64,000 nt of DNA from Ottelia alismoides (GCA_037367405.1 JAZKJV010011400.1:5268501-5332500); one strand, 5' to 3'; positions 16,932-25,248 are shown, numbered from the stretch's first letter. Notes: generated by a model not told the origin, from the sequence alone. A program made the numbers and translations.

Positions 16932-17246
16932 TTACACACGGTTTCGCAGCGGGCCACGGATCAAGACTCGCCCGGATTCTAACAAGCCTGGTCCGCCGGG
17001 AAATGCGCAGTTATCGACCTCATGAGTGTCCACATGACGAAACGCACGTCGCGTGTCGGTTGAGTAGTCCCATAAGTCGGCGGGCATCGCAGTGTCGCCC
17101 AGTGGCACGACTTCCCACGTAAACCAGAACATCTCCTGGTCGATGGGATTCTGGATTACGGCCACTGGCAATCCATCCAGTTCCACGTACCAACGATCGG
17201 AAGGAGAAATGGAAATTGCAGCTGGCTTCTTAAAAGGAGTATTCAT
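16932..17246 (-). CDS. Small unknown protein
   Basis: 104 residues from the ATG at 17246 (MNTPFKKPAAISISPSDRWY); an in-frame start ten codons upstream is possible. No membrane helix. Recognisable features are WYVELDGLPVAVIQNPIDQE, FWFTWEVVPLG and a Gly-rich LLESGRVLIRGP tail. No family is known to me. It lies 64 bp downstream of the VOC-family gene in the same direction. Confidence 0.55.
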   Translation of the reverse strand: MNTPFKKPAAISISPSDRWYVELDGLPVAVIQNPIDQEMFWFTWEVVPLGDTAMPADLWDYSTDTRRAFRHVDTHEVDNCAFPGGPGLLESGRVLIRGPLRNRV

Positions 17247-17310
17247 GCTCTGCGGTTCGATCGTTGGTCTTGGCATCCTCGTTAACTCAGTCGGTCTATG
17301 ACTGAGAAAC

Positions 17311-17688
17311 CTATCCTCGCTTCTCTTCCATCAGTCCGACAAGGTTTCCGTCTGGATCACGCAGAAATCCAATCCACAACTCATGGTCCGGCATCTTCGC
17401 CGCCATTGCAGGTGCGCGCTCGCCACTTGCGCCATGTCTTATCAGGTCGTCGTGAGCGAATTCTATGTCTGTGACACTGAAATACAGAATCGAATTGGCA
17501 CCCACTGTTCCAGTTCCCTGTGGTGTCGTCAACATGATCCGTACATCGCCTGCATTAAGAAACGCCAGATTCAGACCGGCTCGAAAGACCAGGTCCAAAC
17601 CGAGTACTCCGTTGTAAAATGCGACTGCTCGATCTACGTCGCTCACCGTGATCGCGATTTGACGGATGGTCGATAACTTTGTTGGCAT
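17311..17688 (-). CDS. VOC superfamily (glyoxalase/bleomycin resistance fold) protein
   Basis: A single vicinal-oxygen-chelate domain of 125 residues. It opens with IRQIAITVSDVDRAVAFYNG (beta-alpha-beta with DVDRAVAFYNGVLGL) and ends with the matching half PDHELWIGFLRDPDGNLVGL, where D-P-D-G-N and the last Glu (LMEEKRG) are family hallmarks. A metal-binding His is not present at the first position (ITV instead of HxxL), so it may be non-enzymatic or bind a different ligand. Such genes are frequent passengers in integron cassettes and other accessory regions. Substrate unknown. Confidence 0.88.
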   Translation of the reverse strand: MPTKLSTIRQIAITVSDVDRAVAFYNGVLGLDLVFRAGLNLAFLNAGDVRIMLTTPQGTGTVGANSILYFSVTDIEFAHDDLIRHGASGERAPAMAAKMPDHELWIGFLRDPDGNLVGLMEEKRG

Positions 17689-17895
17689 GGATGTACTGCT
17701 TTGACCTGGAACAGATAAAGAAAACGTGTGATCGAGGGCCTTGTCCGGTCGTTTATCTTCTTGCGGTTCCTAAACCCGAGTTATTCACTCGCAAGTTTGT
17801 GCATAGAGAGAAGTTCAAAGTTCAACCAAAATGCACGATAGCGTGTAATTTCAGCATCGTTCTCAACGAGTACATTTCTCCCACTTAAACAGAAC

Positions 17896-18540
17896 TTATC
17901 GACGCCTATCCCAATAGTGTATGTTGTCCACGATGGGCTTCCCATGTACTCGAGGAAGTTTCGAGTCTGGAGAATAGATGATCAATACCCGGTCATTGTT
18001 CCGCGAAAGCTGAAGTGTCAGGCAATCCTCAGAAGCGTTGACAGAGATAGGCAAAAGCTTCGTAAGCTCTTGAGGCACTAGCTCCGAGGTGCCGGGAAGA
18101 TGGCGCTGCCCATCGGGACCTAACATCCATTGATGCAGAACTAGAGCGACCTGCAGGAAATCTTCATCTTTGGGGATATCAGCGATCAGGTTGAGTTGCA
18201 AGGCCCTGAGTTGCTCCTGGGTGTAGAAGTCGTAAGCCGTGCTCGCTAGAGGTGCAAAGCCGATTACCGACAAGAGCAGCGCAACGAACACGGCTATGGG
18301 TTTCCAAGTATTTCTTAAAGTCCATTCCGTAACCGTGGCGCGTGCCTGTCGAAACTGCGCGATGAACACTACGGACAGCAAGAAGATGACCAGTAGAGGG
18401 CCGTAAACAAAGTATCCGCCAGTGAGGAAAAACGCAGGGACCGCCACGGTCGCGAAACTCAATAGCCAGAATGCGAACCTGAGCGTGAATGTCGCTCTGC
18501 GTGTAACCGGTCTTGCCTGCTCGTCACAACATGTTTGCAT
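17896..18540 (-). CDS. Three-helix membrane protein with soluble C-terminal domain, unknown
   Basis: 214 residues. Three hydrophobic helices occupy about residues 20-110 (FWLLSFATVAVPAFFLTGGY, LLVIFLLSVVFIAQF, IAVFVALLLSVIGFAPLAST), then a 105-residue soluble part with EDFLQVALVLHQWMLGPDGQ and CLTLQLSRNNDRVLIIY. It ends HGKPIVDNIHYWDRRR. No known domain. Gaps of 130-200 bp separate it from both neighbours. The short sequence CGGTTAACAG lies just upstream of the ATG, but I could not find a paired partner that would make an attC site. Confidence 0.62.
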   Translation of the reverse strand: MQTCCDEQARPVTRRATFTLRFAFWLLSFATVAVPAFFLTGGYFVYGPLLVIFLLSVVFIAQFRQARATVTEWTLRNTWKPIAVFVALLLSVIGFAPLASTAYDFYTQEQLRALQLNLIADIPKDEDFLQVALVLHQWMLGPDGQRHLPGTSELVPQELTKLLPISVNASEDCLTLQLSRNNDRVLIIYSPDSKLPRVHGKPIVDNIHYWDRRR

Positions 18541-18672
18541 TGGCTGTTAACCGCAATGAAGGAGTGGGGAAACGACTGCAATCACACATTCGCCGTACAT
18601 GACGGACCACTGGGTGGGCACGCCGCGGGCGTCCAGCGTGCATTTACTGGTTCGACGATCTTACTCGACGGA

Positions 18673-19275
18673 TTAAACACCCAACACCGCAATTATATCG
18701 TGATCAGCAAGTATCGTTGTGAGCCAGCCGTTGAACTCGTCGATGGCGGATCGCAGTTCCGAAACAAGTATGGATTCGTCAGCAGGTCTGATTCGGCTGC
18801 GTTGCGGGTAAATGAAATCTGTAAGTTCCGCCAGTCGACCACCGCGCTCGACAATTGTTGACATCGCACCAAAATCTTGTTGAATGCCAAGCCAAACCTG
18901 GGCTGGAATGTTAGAGAACGAGTAATGATCGTGTGCTGGCCAATGGCGAATAATGGTTGGCTCGAAAAATGAGAAGTTTCCTTCGGTGAAGAAGACGGAG
19001 TTCGGCCCCCAGCAATTATCCAAGTACGGACCCGGAAGGATTTCCACATACAGCGTGCCACGCAGAGCCGATTTGTCAGTGATCATCCATACCATTTTTG
19101 ACGTCCCGCCCGCTCTTGCCCAAATTTGTTCGCGTTTGCCAGGTGCTGGAAGCTCCAAGTTACGAGGAACTTGCCACGATGCCACCATGTCCTGCTCCCC
19201 CCTCAGTGGCTCACTCCAAACCCGATGAATCGTTCCAGAGAAAGCAAATCCCACTGGAACATCACGCAGCCTCAT
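18673..19275 (-). CDS. Unknown soluble protein
   Basis: 200 residues with no membrane segment. Trp/Tyr-rich patches such as VGFAFSGTIHRVWSEPLRGE, LPAPGKREQIWARAGGTSK and FSFFEPTIIRHWPAHDHYSF are followed by a helical tail with LRSAIDEFNGWLTTILADHD. It overlaps the upstream membrane-protein gene by 14 bp, so the two are probably translated together. I recognise no family. It lies inside the island of small minus-strand genes. Confidence 0.6.
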   Translation of the reverse strand: MRLRDVPVGFAFSGTIHRVWSEPLRGEQDMVASWQVPRNLELPAPGKREQIWARAGGTSKMVWMITDKSALRGTLYVEILPGPYLDNCWGPNSVFFTEGNFSFFEPTIIRHWPAHDHYSFSNIPAQVWLGIQQDFGAMSTIVERGGRLAELTDFIYPQRSRIRPADESILVSELRSAIDEFNGWLTTILADHDIIAVLGV

Positions 19276-19699
19276 CAGACAAACGATCCATGAAGTGGAT
19301 TTTTAATAAACGGAAGACCGTAGCCCCCAAGATTAAACTCAGATCTACTTCAACAACACCCACGATGTGGAGAGCTAACGCAGGTACTCGGCCTTGCAGC
19401 AAGCTTGCTATGGGAGCAAGGCAAACCAGGATCACCCAAGAGACGATCGCAATAAAGAGCAGCACGGGAAAGTAGAGCCGCATCGACGGCGCGACATACC
19501 AACCAAGCGCCAAGTGAACCGGCAAGATTAATATGAGGATGCTACCAGCGTCCTCTGGTCGAAGCTCACCGCGCTTCAGAAAAATGATAAGTAACATACA
19601 AACAAAGGTCGCGGTTGCAATCGCAACTGCTTGCAATCCGCGCTGTCGCCGCTCCGCTGGCTGCGACTGCGTTGCTGATGTTTGGTATGGGTTGCTCAT
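19262..19699 (-). CDS. Small membrane protein starting MSNPYQT
   Basis: 145 residues from the ATG at 19699; an upstream in-frame start at 19825 would add a 42-residue Arg/Ser-rich stretch with no coding character. MSNPYQTSATQ is a common opening of small planctomycete membrane proteins. Four hydrophobic helices follow (about 30-50 AVAIATATFVCMLLIIFLKR, 55-75, 85-105, 115-135). Its stop overlaps the start of the next gene. The sequence upstream has a GGTTAACC palindrome in an imperfect inverted repeat, too weak to call a recombination site. Confidence 0.65.
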   Translation of the reverse strand: MSNPYQTSATQSQPAERRQRGLQAVAIATATFVCMLLIIFLKRGELRPEDAGSILILILPVHLALGWYVAPSMRLYFPVLLFIAIVSWVILVCLAPIASLLQGRVPALALHIVGVVEVDLSLILGATVFRLLKIHFMDRLSDEAA

Positions 19700-19817
19700 G
19701 TCGCCATCTATCAAGACGCTATATGACGGAACACCGCGGTTAACCGGTCCACAGCCAGCTGACGCTGACTGCAGAAACCGCGCGGCCTGCGGCTCTGAGT
19801 GAACCGTTGTTCGTCGA

Positions 19818-20057
19818 TTACGCACGTCCGATTACGGGAAACGCTTGGGTCGCTTCCGTTAGTTGATTGATCGTCTGTGTGATGAACGTCTGGTCTGATG
19901 CCAGAGTGAGGTCAAGTTTGTTCCCAATTCCGGGCTGGTCACGCACCACGCACCGAATTTCAATTTGCCCTAGCCCATCACCGGTTGCGCGAATCGATAA
20001 CCACTCCTCAAGCGTGTCAAATTCAGGGTGACCCTGGCCGAACAACTGCGGGCTCAT
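19818..20057 (-). CDS. Short protein resembling a truncated immunity-type protein
   Basis: 79 residues from an ATG at 20057 that overlaps the end of the TlpA-like gene by 35 bp. The sequence PEFDTLEEWLSIRATGDGLG, GNKLDLTLASDQTFITQ and a final helix INQLTEATQAF look like the end of a WapI-type or similar short beta-sandwich protein. The frame is open further upstream but loses protein character there, so this may be a 3' remnant that now begins at a chance ATG. Function unknown. Confidence 0.42.
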   Translation of the reverse strand: MSPQLFGQGHPEFDTLEEWLSIRATGDGLGQIEIRCVVRDQPGIGNKLDLTLASDQTFITQTINQLTEATQAFPVIGRA

Positions 20058-22128
20058 CTCGCACGAGGGAGAGAAGCTTTTCAAGCTTGAATGTTCGCAG
20101 GCTGGGTGCATTGCTTTGGCGATCATTGTGCAGGATGCGGCCGTCAGGGCCGAGCAGTATATACGTTGGAAAGCTTTCCACGCCGATTTTCGAAATCGCA
20201 TGCTTGATCGCGTCATCATGGTCGACGACGATCGGGTAGTTCAGCCCTCTTTGCGCGGCGTATTGACGAACATTGCCGACCGTTTGATCGGTTACATGGA
20301 CACTCACCACCGTGAACCGCTCGCCCCCGAGCATTTCATACAAGAGGCGAACCTGCGGCAATTCTGCTTCGCACGGCCCACAGCCGATGAACCAAAAGTC
20401 CAGCAAGATATACTTGCCTTTGAAGTCCTTCAAACTGGTGGCCTGGGTGTTGAGCCAAGTACCTTCCGAGAGGTCGGGCGGAAACTGACCGGCAGCTCCT
20501 TGCGGAAAAGCGTCCATGGCCTGTTGAAGTCGCTGCTTGCGATCCTCTGGGTTTTCAAACGCGAACCGCTGTATCTGCGCGTCGATCCCGTTCACGAGCC
20601 AGCCTGGCGCCTGGGACTCGCAGACCATCCGAAAATCTTGCGCGGTTTGCCAGTTCTGAATCGTTTGCATGGCACACTTGCCACTCTTGAGGTCAAAGCC
20701 GATAACGCTGATCTCCATCGGCGACGATTGATGCCGCGCTGTCTCGACGATGATGTCGGGTGGTATGGAGAACTTGCCATCAGCATCGCAGGTCACATAT
20801 TCGCTGCCCCACACTCCAGCAAGGATGCGTGCGATTGCGCCGCTGAGTGGCTGATGATTCTCGTCGACAAGCTGGCCACGGATATGTTCGAGCTTACGAA
20901 TCTTCAATTCGGGCAACGTAACTTGCTTATCTCCCTCAACGATGAACTCAAATTCCGCCGGTTCAACGATGGCTGCCGACAAGCCACCAAAGGACAGCTT
21001 GGCTTTGCCAGGTGGAAGGGAGAGTTCAAACGAACCATCGGGATGTATGTTCGGGAAATCGACAGGCAGCCAGTCGGTCTTCGTAGCTTTCAGGGCAATC
21101 GTTGGATGGAGGTTTTCGGTTGATCCAATCGCCGTCGCATGCGGGCCAAGTCCCTCCAGGTACCCACTCAGCTTGCCGCTGATGCGAATGTTTTTGCGCA
21201 GCAGGAAGTTGAGTTCATGCGGTTGGCTATCAGTGATATTCAACTGCGACTGAAACGAGCCGCTATCGGCATAGATGCTTGGCGTGATCGTGTAGTCATT
21301 CGAGTAACTGCGGACGGATATTAGTTCATACCTGGCGGGCACTACCTGACAATGCCATTCGGGTTTGGAAAGACGCATAGGCAAATACAATCCAGGCACT
21401 CGATCTTTATCGTGCGTAAACGCAGACAGATCGGTAGTCACGCGTAAGTCGTTGGGCATTTCGGCGAGCCCGTTTCCGAGCGAAAACTTGAAGCGGAGCT
21501 CGGTGCCTTTGTCAAGTTGAACGGATGTCAGTTCGCCATCGATGGCCTGTAAGTTCTCCACTTTTTGAGGCAGATAGTCGGGATGAAAAACGCACAATTC
21601 CACTTTGGACGCAGTGGGCATGGCAGGCAGCAGGATTATGCCCTGCGCATCGCTGGCCGAAGGTTCAAATGGAAAAGGTTCATTGCCAGCGGGGCGATAG
21701 AACAAAGAACCGCCATCGCCGGCGGCGAAATGGAGAACCGATAGTATGGCACCTTGAATCGGTTTGCCTTGTTTGTCTTGAACTCGCACCGTCCCGCGGG
21801 CTGGACGTCGCAAGCGAATGGTGAGCTCGCGTTCTTCTTTGGCGGCCAACTCCATATCAAACGCCGTCGAAGACCAACCGTCTGCCTCCGCGCTGACCGT
21901 CAAATAGTTCCCAGTCTTCACCCCCACCAATTCAGCTCGACCCTGTTTATCCGAGACGCCGGTGACTTGCGTGCGTTCCCACTGTCCCGTCCATAGGTGG
22001 ACACCAAGCTTGACGCCTGGTAAGGCTTTGCCGTTGTCATCGAGCACCGACACACTTAGCTTAGCGCTGTCATCCGCATGAGCGCAAATCGCGATGAAGG
22101 TAAAGAAACAGAACGCAATGTATTTCAT
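20023..22128 (-). CDS. Exported thiol-disulfide (TlpA/AhpC-type) protein with carboxypeptidase-regulatory-like repeats
   Basis: 701 residues from the ATG at 22128, which directly precedes a signal peptide (YIAFCFFTFIAICAHA, cleavage after AHA); a start 20 codons earlier adds a non-hydrophobic leader. Several CarboxypepD_reg/CnaB-like beta-sandwich units follow (VSVLDDNGKALPGVKLGVHL, TVRVQDKQGKPIQGAILSVL, GQLVDENHQPLSGAIARILA). The C-terminal 150 residues are a thioredoxin-fold redoxin: ILLDFWFIGCGPCEAELPQV with active CGPC, then GLNYPIVVDHDDAIKHA and the cis-proline loop SFPTYILLGPDGRI. This layout is common in planctomycetes. It should act outside the cytoplasm on disulfides; the partner is unknown. 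Confidence 0.9.
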   Translation of the reverse strand: MKYIAFCFFTFIAICAHADDSAKLSVSVLDDNGKALPGVKLGVHLWTGQWERTQVTGVSDKQGRAELVGVKTGNYLTVSAEADGWSSTAFDMELAAKEERELTIRLRRPARGTVRVQDKQGKPIQGAILSVLHFAAGDGGSLFYRPAGNEPFPFEPSASDAQGIILLPAMPTASKVELCVFHPDYLPQKVENLQAIDGELTSVQLDKGTELRFKFSLGNGLAEMPNDLRVTTDLSAFTHDKDRVPGLYLPMRLSKPEWHCQVVPARYELISVRSYSNDYTITPSIYADSGSFQSQLNITDSQPHELNFLLRKNIRISGKLSGYLEGLGPHATAIGSTENLHPTIALKATKTDWLPVDFPNIHPDGSFELSLPPGKAKLSFGGLSAAIVEPAEFEFIVEGDKQVTLPELKIRKLEHIRGQLVDENHQPLSGAIARILAGVWGSEYVTCDADGKFSIPPDIIVETARHQSSPMEISVIGFDLKSGKCAMQTIQNWQTAQDFRMVCESQAPGWLVNGIDAQIQRFAFENPEDRKQRLQQAMDAFPQGAAGQFPPDLSEGTWLNTQATSLKDFKGKYILLDFWFIGCGPCEAELPQVRLLYEMLGGERFTVVSVHVTDQTVGNVRQYAAQRGLNYPIVVDHDDAIKHAISKIGVESFPTYILLGPDGRILHNDRQSNAPSLRTFKLEKLLSLVRDEPAVVRPGSP

Positions 22129-22207
22129 GCTTGTGTTCCGCCTAGGAATTTTCAGGGCGAAGTCCGGTGCTTGTATTCGATTCTTCACGCGGGTATGGAA
22201 AAAACTG

Positions 22208-22588
22208 CTAGCGACGCGCGGATTTTACACCAGCGGCCGAAAGAACTTGATTGAAGCTGTCGTTGGGTGCTTGCGTGATGCAGAACCCAGTGTGTTGACT
22301 AGTGTCGCCATCAGCATACACCGAAACAGAGTTGCAGGCGAAGCAGATAATGACGTCAAAATGACGGCCATGAGTTCTTATCCGAAGAGCGTGCCGCGGC
22401 TCAAAACAGTCCATCACAATCGCCCCTGGCGGTAGAGCAGCGTTGGCAATTTCGTCGACCAGCCGCAATCGCAGTCTAGCGTCTTCGATTGCAGTTGATC
22501 CCAGACCCTCAGGAAGCACGCGATCCGCAAATCGCGTGCATTCTTTTGTTACCCACTTCGAGGTGGCTGAACCGCGTCGCCAATCCAA
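22208..22588 (-). CDS. Small unknown protein with central Cys pair
   Basis: 126 residues. Recognisable runs are IVMDCFEPRHALRIRTHGRH, FDVIICFACNSVSVYADGD and a tail ITQAPNDSFNQVLSAAGV. I recall similar short proteins in other planctomycetes, with the same cysteine pair in a beta strand, but no name or function. The frame overlaps the gene 22549-23025 by 40 bp at its start, so co-translation is likely; a later start is possible. Confidence 0.6.
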   Translation of the reverse strand: MDWRRGSATSKWVTKECTRFADRVLPEGLGSTAIEDARLRLRLVDEIANAALPPGAIVMDCFEPRHALRIRTHGRHFDVIICFACNSVSVYADGDTSQHTGFCITQAPNDSFNQVLSAAGVKSARR

Positions 22589-23025
22589 AACTTGGTCGAG
22601 CGGTCTCCCAGTTCGATATGAGGTGGTATTGCCGGTGATTTGATGCCAAATGGTCCGCGATCAAATCGTTTGTAGTATAACTTTTCATCGTCTGCGGTGA
22701 AACGTCCACAGCAGCGCAAGTATATGTACGTAAGACTTTGATCAACCGCCCCAACGCTAATGTCGATCCACTGAGGAACACGCCCGTCACGGTAGAGGTA
22801 TCGGATGCAGTCGTCACGCACCATTTCGATGTAATCATTAGTGTGATCAAGCGAGTCTTCCGGGTACACCATGTCGTCAGGCTCGCGATGTTCATCATAA
22901 GATTGATTAGGGAAAACGCGATACGCAAGGCTGTCGGGCAATTCGTCGAGCACCATCGATCGCGCGAAGGCGATTGCATCAGCTGTTGAAGCGTCGAGCA
23001 ACGTTGCGAAGTCCGAGAGCAACAT
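22549..23025 (-). CDS. Unknown soluble protein
   Basis: 158 residues from the ATG at 23025 (MLLSDFATLLDASTADAIAF); an upstream in-frame start at 23115 would add 30 residues that look less protein-like. Acidic, with YIEMVRDDCIRYLYRDGRVP, WIDISVGAVDQSLTYIYLRC and a final DRGPFGIKSPAIPPHI. This resembles small immunity/SMI1-type proteins in general style only. It overlaps the next gene downstream by 40 bp. Confidence 0.6.
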   Translation of the reverse strand: MLLSDFATLLDASTADAIAFARSMVLDELPDSLAYRVFPNQSYDEHREPDDMVYPEDSLDHTNDYIEMVRDDCIRYLYRDGRVPQWIDISVGAVDQSLTYIYLRCCGRFTADDEKLYYKRFDRGPFGIKSPAIPPHIELGDRSTKFWIGDAVQPPRSG

Positions 23026-23133
23026 AGGTTTCAGTCGGGTAACGGTTGAGGGCACCAGGCACGAGTTTGCGGGCAACCACTGCCAAAAAGCGCTTTTCGA
23101 GTGCTCAGTGTGCAAGGTCTGGTTATGTCAAGT

Positions 23134-23256
23134 TTATTGCATGTTGCGTTTTGATACTATCGGTTCTGCGAGCCATTCAAGCAATGCTTCGCCTGCAGTC
23201 CATAGCACCGCAAGCGTAATCGTCGTTAGCAATATGATAAGTGGAAATGCAAGCAT
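23134..23256 (-). CDS. 40-residue single-helix membrane peptide
   Basis: An ATG at 23256 opens a short frame beginning MLAFPLIILLTTITLAVLWT, an unbroken hydrophobic helix, followed by an amphipathic acidic stretch (AGEALLEWLAEPIVSK) and a stop at 23134. The frame is only 123 bp but its composition is typical of small membrane proteins and it fills a gap between two island genes. No family is recognised and expression is not shown. Confidence 0.45.
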   Translation of the reverse strand: MLAFPLIILLTTITLAVLWTAGEALLEWLAEPIVSKRNMQ

Positions 23257-23377
23257 CGTTTAGGTCGGGCCGTTTTCAGACGGTGATTGCGATGAGCGTG
23301 GTCGCCGCGAGCGATGATCCAATGTGAAAACGGTTGGTCGGCGACTTCGGTCCTTCGCGTAGTTCCGTCCAGCCTTT

Positions 23378-23824
23378 TCAAATAATGGGTGTGGCCGGCC
23401 ATTGTTCAGTCATGAATCGTTGAACCTCCCGCAGGTTCTCCGTGGTTAGAAATCCGTTCGATAGACATGGTTTTAGCCATCGAGTGCCAACGTCCAGCAA
23501 GATCTCTCGCTCATCGAAGTCGATACGAACGCCCCGAATCACCTCACGGCTGAACACGGTCATCTTGTGCGGCTGGTCATCGCGACCAAATCGAATATCT
23601 GTTTCTGTGATCTCAAAGACGATGTTGTATGGGCAACAAAAACCATAGACCCCGTAAATGACTGCGGACCATGCAACCGTAGCGCAGAGCGTCATTATGA
23701 GGCAGGGCATCGGATGCTGATAAGTGCCCGCCAGGACTAGCGTAAAAAAAATGGCGAATGCAAACCAAATCACAGCCAAAGCAATATGCGCGCGGTCATT
23801 GGATCTTCGGCAAAATCGAATCAT
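23378..23824 (-). CDS. Two-helix membrane protein with PH-like domain
   Basis: 148 residues. Helices at about 12-34 (AHIALAVIWFAFAIFFTLVL) and 40-63 (MPCLIMTLCATVAWSAVIYG) are followed by a beta-rich part: YNIVFEITETDIRFGRDDQP, VIRGVRIDFDEREILLDVG and a final helix LREVQRFMTEQW. This matches the architecture of 14949-15632 in the same island and of bacterial PH-domain membrane proteins, although pairwise identity looks low. Function unknown. Confidence 0.68.
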   Translation of the reverse strand: MIRFCRRSNDRAHIALAVIWFAFAIFFTLVLAGTYQHPMPCLIMTLCATVAWSAVIYGVYGFCCPYNIVFEITETDIRFGRDDQPHKMTVFSREVIRGVRIDFDEREILLDVGTRWLKPCLSNGFLTTENLREVQRFMTEQWPATPII

Positions 23825-23980
23825 AGTTTTGAGACGGAATGCTGGGGGTCACGAAGTCGCCGAGGATGATTGGCCATTGCCATCGGACGCGTTCAGCGAC
23901 TCATTGTGTATCCCTTGGTTCGTCTTGGCTAGCGTTAGTTTACGTGTAAAGGAATTGGCTGATTGCCAGCGGGAACGGCG

Positions 23981-24049
23981 GCGTTAACGCGGCGGGCATG
24001 TTTGACTTTGACTTCAAAACTCGCGTGACCGCACGTTCGCGTTCAACGC
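23981..24049. repeat. 69 bp inverted repeat with bulges, weak attC-like candidate
   Basis: GCGTTAACGCG (23981-23991) pairs with CGCGTTCAACGC (24038-24049) leaving one extra C unpaired, and the next GCGG pairs with CCGC after a five-base bulge on one side. A bulged stem with AAC/GTT boxes is the general plan of attC sites, but the boxes do not match the consensus fully and the following gene starts 157 bp away. A plain hairpin is equally possible. Confidence 0.25.
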
Positions 24050-24224
24050 TTGGTTCGTCCCTCTCTACTCTTGAGTACCGCCACAAGTTGTGATGTAAAT
24101 TGCTTTGTATAATACGGCATTCCAGCGATGGGAAAGATCGGAGATTTCGACCTATACTCGTCAGGTGTTATCTGAATTCTGCCAGTTTCGCCGGTTCCGT
24201 TGCATGCGATTGTTACGCCATGCT

Positions 24225-24665
24225 TCAACCGCGGCGCTGCCCGGATACAAGTATACCAGCCATTAGGATCAACGATACCAGTGCGCTGAGGATCGTCATG
24301 TGGAGTCCCTGGGCTCGCATTCCAGTCAAGATCGCAATGGTGAGAGGAAGTAAAAGGGTTGCGAGACATGCCTTTCGCTGCCGCTGTCGTACCGTTACGT
24401 CTATTGGCCATTTCCGTGAACGAAAACGATAAACCAAACCGCCGACAGGAACGCAAATCAAGATCAGGAGGTAACCAATTGGATTTGAATCGTCCTCGAC
24501 GGCCAATGAGCGGGGGACAATCAGCGGAATGGCCAATGCAGCGCCAGCGATTCCTGCAATTGCAAAGTAGATGAGCGGGCCACGATGATTTGTGGCCTTC
24601 GTTTCCGACGGCATTTGTGGCGAACTGGCGGTCGGCGGTATGTAGGGATTTGCGTCTTGCTCCAT
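24225..24665 (-). CDS. Small four-helix membrane protein starting MEQDANPYIPP
   Basis: 146 residues from the ATG at 24665; an in-frame start 17 codons earlier is less likely, since MxxxxNPYxPP is a frequent N-terminal motif of small planctomycete membrane proteins (compare MSNPYQT at 19699). Helices lie at about 35-55 (LIYFAIAGIAGAALAIPLIV), 65-85, 100-120 (ACLATLLLPLTIAILTGM) and 125-142. No domain recognised. It is the most upstream gene of the minus-strand island. Confidence 0.65.
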   Translation of the reverse strand: MEQDANPYIPPTASSPQMPSETKATNHRGPLIYFAIAGIAGAALAIPLIVPRSLAVEDDSNPIGYLLILICVPVGGLVYRFRSRKWPIDVTVRQRQRKACLATLLLPLTIAILTGMRAQGLHMTILSALVSLILMAGILVSGQRRG

Positions 24666-24826
24666 TGCGAGTCTGCTTGGCAATTGTGCGGAAGGCGCAG
24701 CGGCGGCATTCACCAACGGCCGCGCGTTTGCTTTGTTCTGCGGTACTCATAACTGCACGTTTTCTCAGAGAACTTGAGATTGTCCCGAAACACCTTGAAT
24801 TGGGCCATAGTGAGTCGCGCGAGGTG

Positions 24827-25057
24827 CTAGTAGTCACTAGATCCAAGTTTGGGTTAGGGGAAGTCTCTATTCAAGACAATCCTCTTGTCAGCGTGCAACG
24901 TGTGGGCAATCAAACTGGTGGTAATAGCGCAAGGTACAGGGTTCAATGGAAGGACCCAAAATTAAGTGGTGCTACACAGCTTCAATTCGCGATTTTGCGG
25001 GGTAACGATACCATTACTTTGCCACTTGATATATCGGCGGCATTTCCATTACCATAG
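24827..25057 (+). pseudogene. 3' fragment of an unknown plus-strand gene
   Basis: This stretch reads LVVTRSKFGLGEVSIQDNPL, RYRVQWKDPKLSGATQLQFA and TITLPLDISAAFPLP before a stop at 25057. The beta-strand-rich sequence is convincing, but it has no start codon nearby and, upstream, the same frame runs antisense through the island gene 24225-24665. The 5' part is therefore missing. It marks the right boundary of the island, next to a decayed transposase. Confidence 0.5.
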
Positions 25058-25248
25058 TCCTCAATCAAGCGTTTCCCATTTTACCGGGCATTGATTTGGC
25101 GGTCCGAAAATTTTGGCGTGCACGATCGGGCTGGCGTTGCCAGCGAGTCTATTTCAGTTTGTGTGTTTGACATAGATTTGAATATTCTTGGGTTAGGCGT
25201 GGCGGCGGTACCAAAGCATCCAGACTTTGGCTTCATAGAGCTGCCAGG

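Noticed and set aside
17277..17310. GTTAACT and the CTCAGTC/GACTGAG hairpin between two island genes as an attC site
   Set aside because: The stem is only seven bases and the box does not fit GTTRRRY; it may be a small terminator instead.
18541..18672. GTTAACCGC upstream of the 17896-18540 gene as an attC end
   Set aside because: No complementary partner was found within 150 bp on either side.
19731..19830. GGTTAACC with GGCTGTGG/CAGAGCC pairing as an attC site
   Set aside because: The inner boxes pair only six of seven and the outer boxes do not match each other.
24043..24846. 267-codon minus-strand frame overlapping the 24225-24665 gene
   Set aside because: Most of it overlaps the better supported membrane-protein gene in another frame. 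Its last 50 residues (GRIQITPDEYRSKSPIFPIA and after) look somewhat protein-like and could be a fragment, but there is no start near them.
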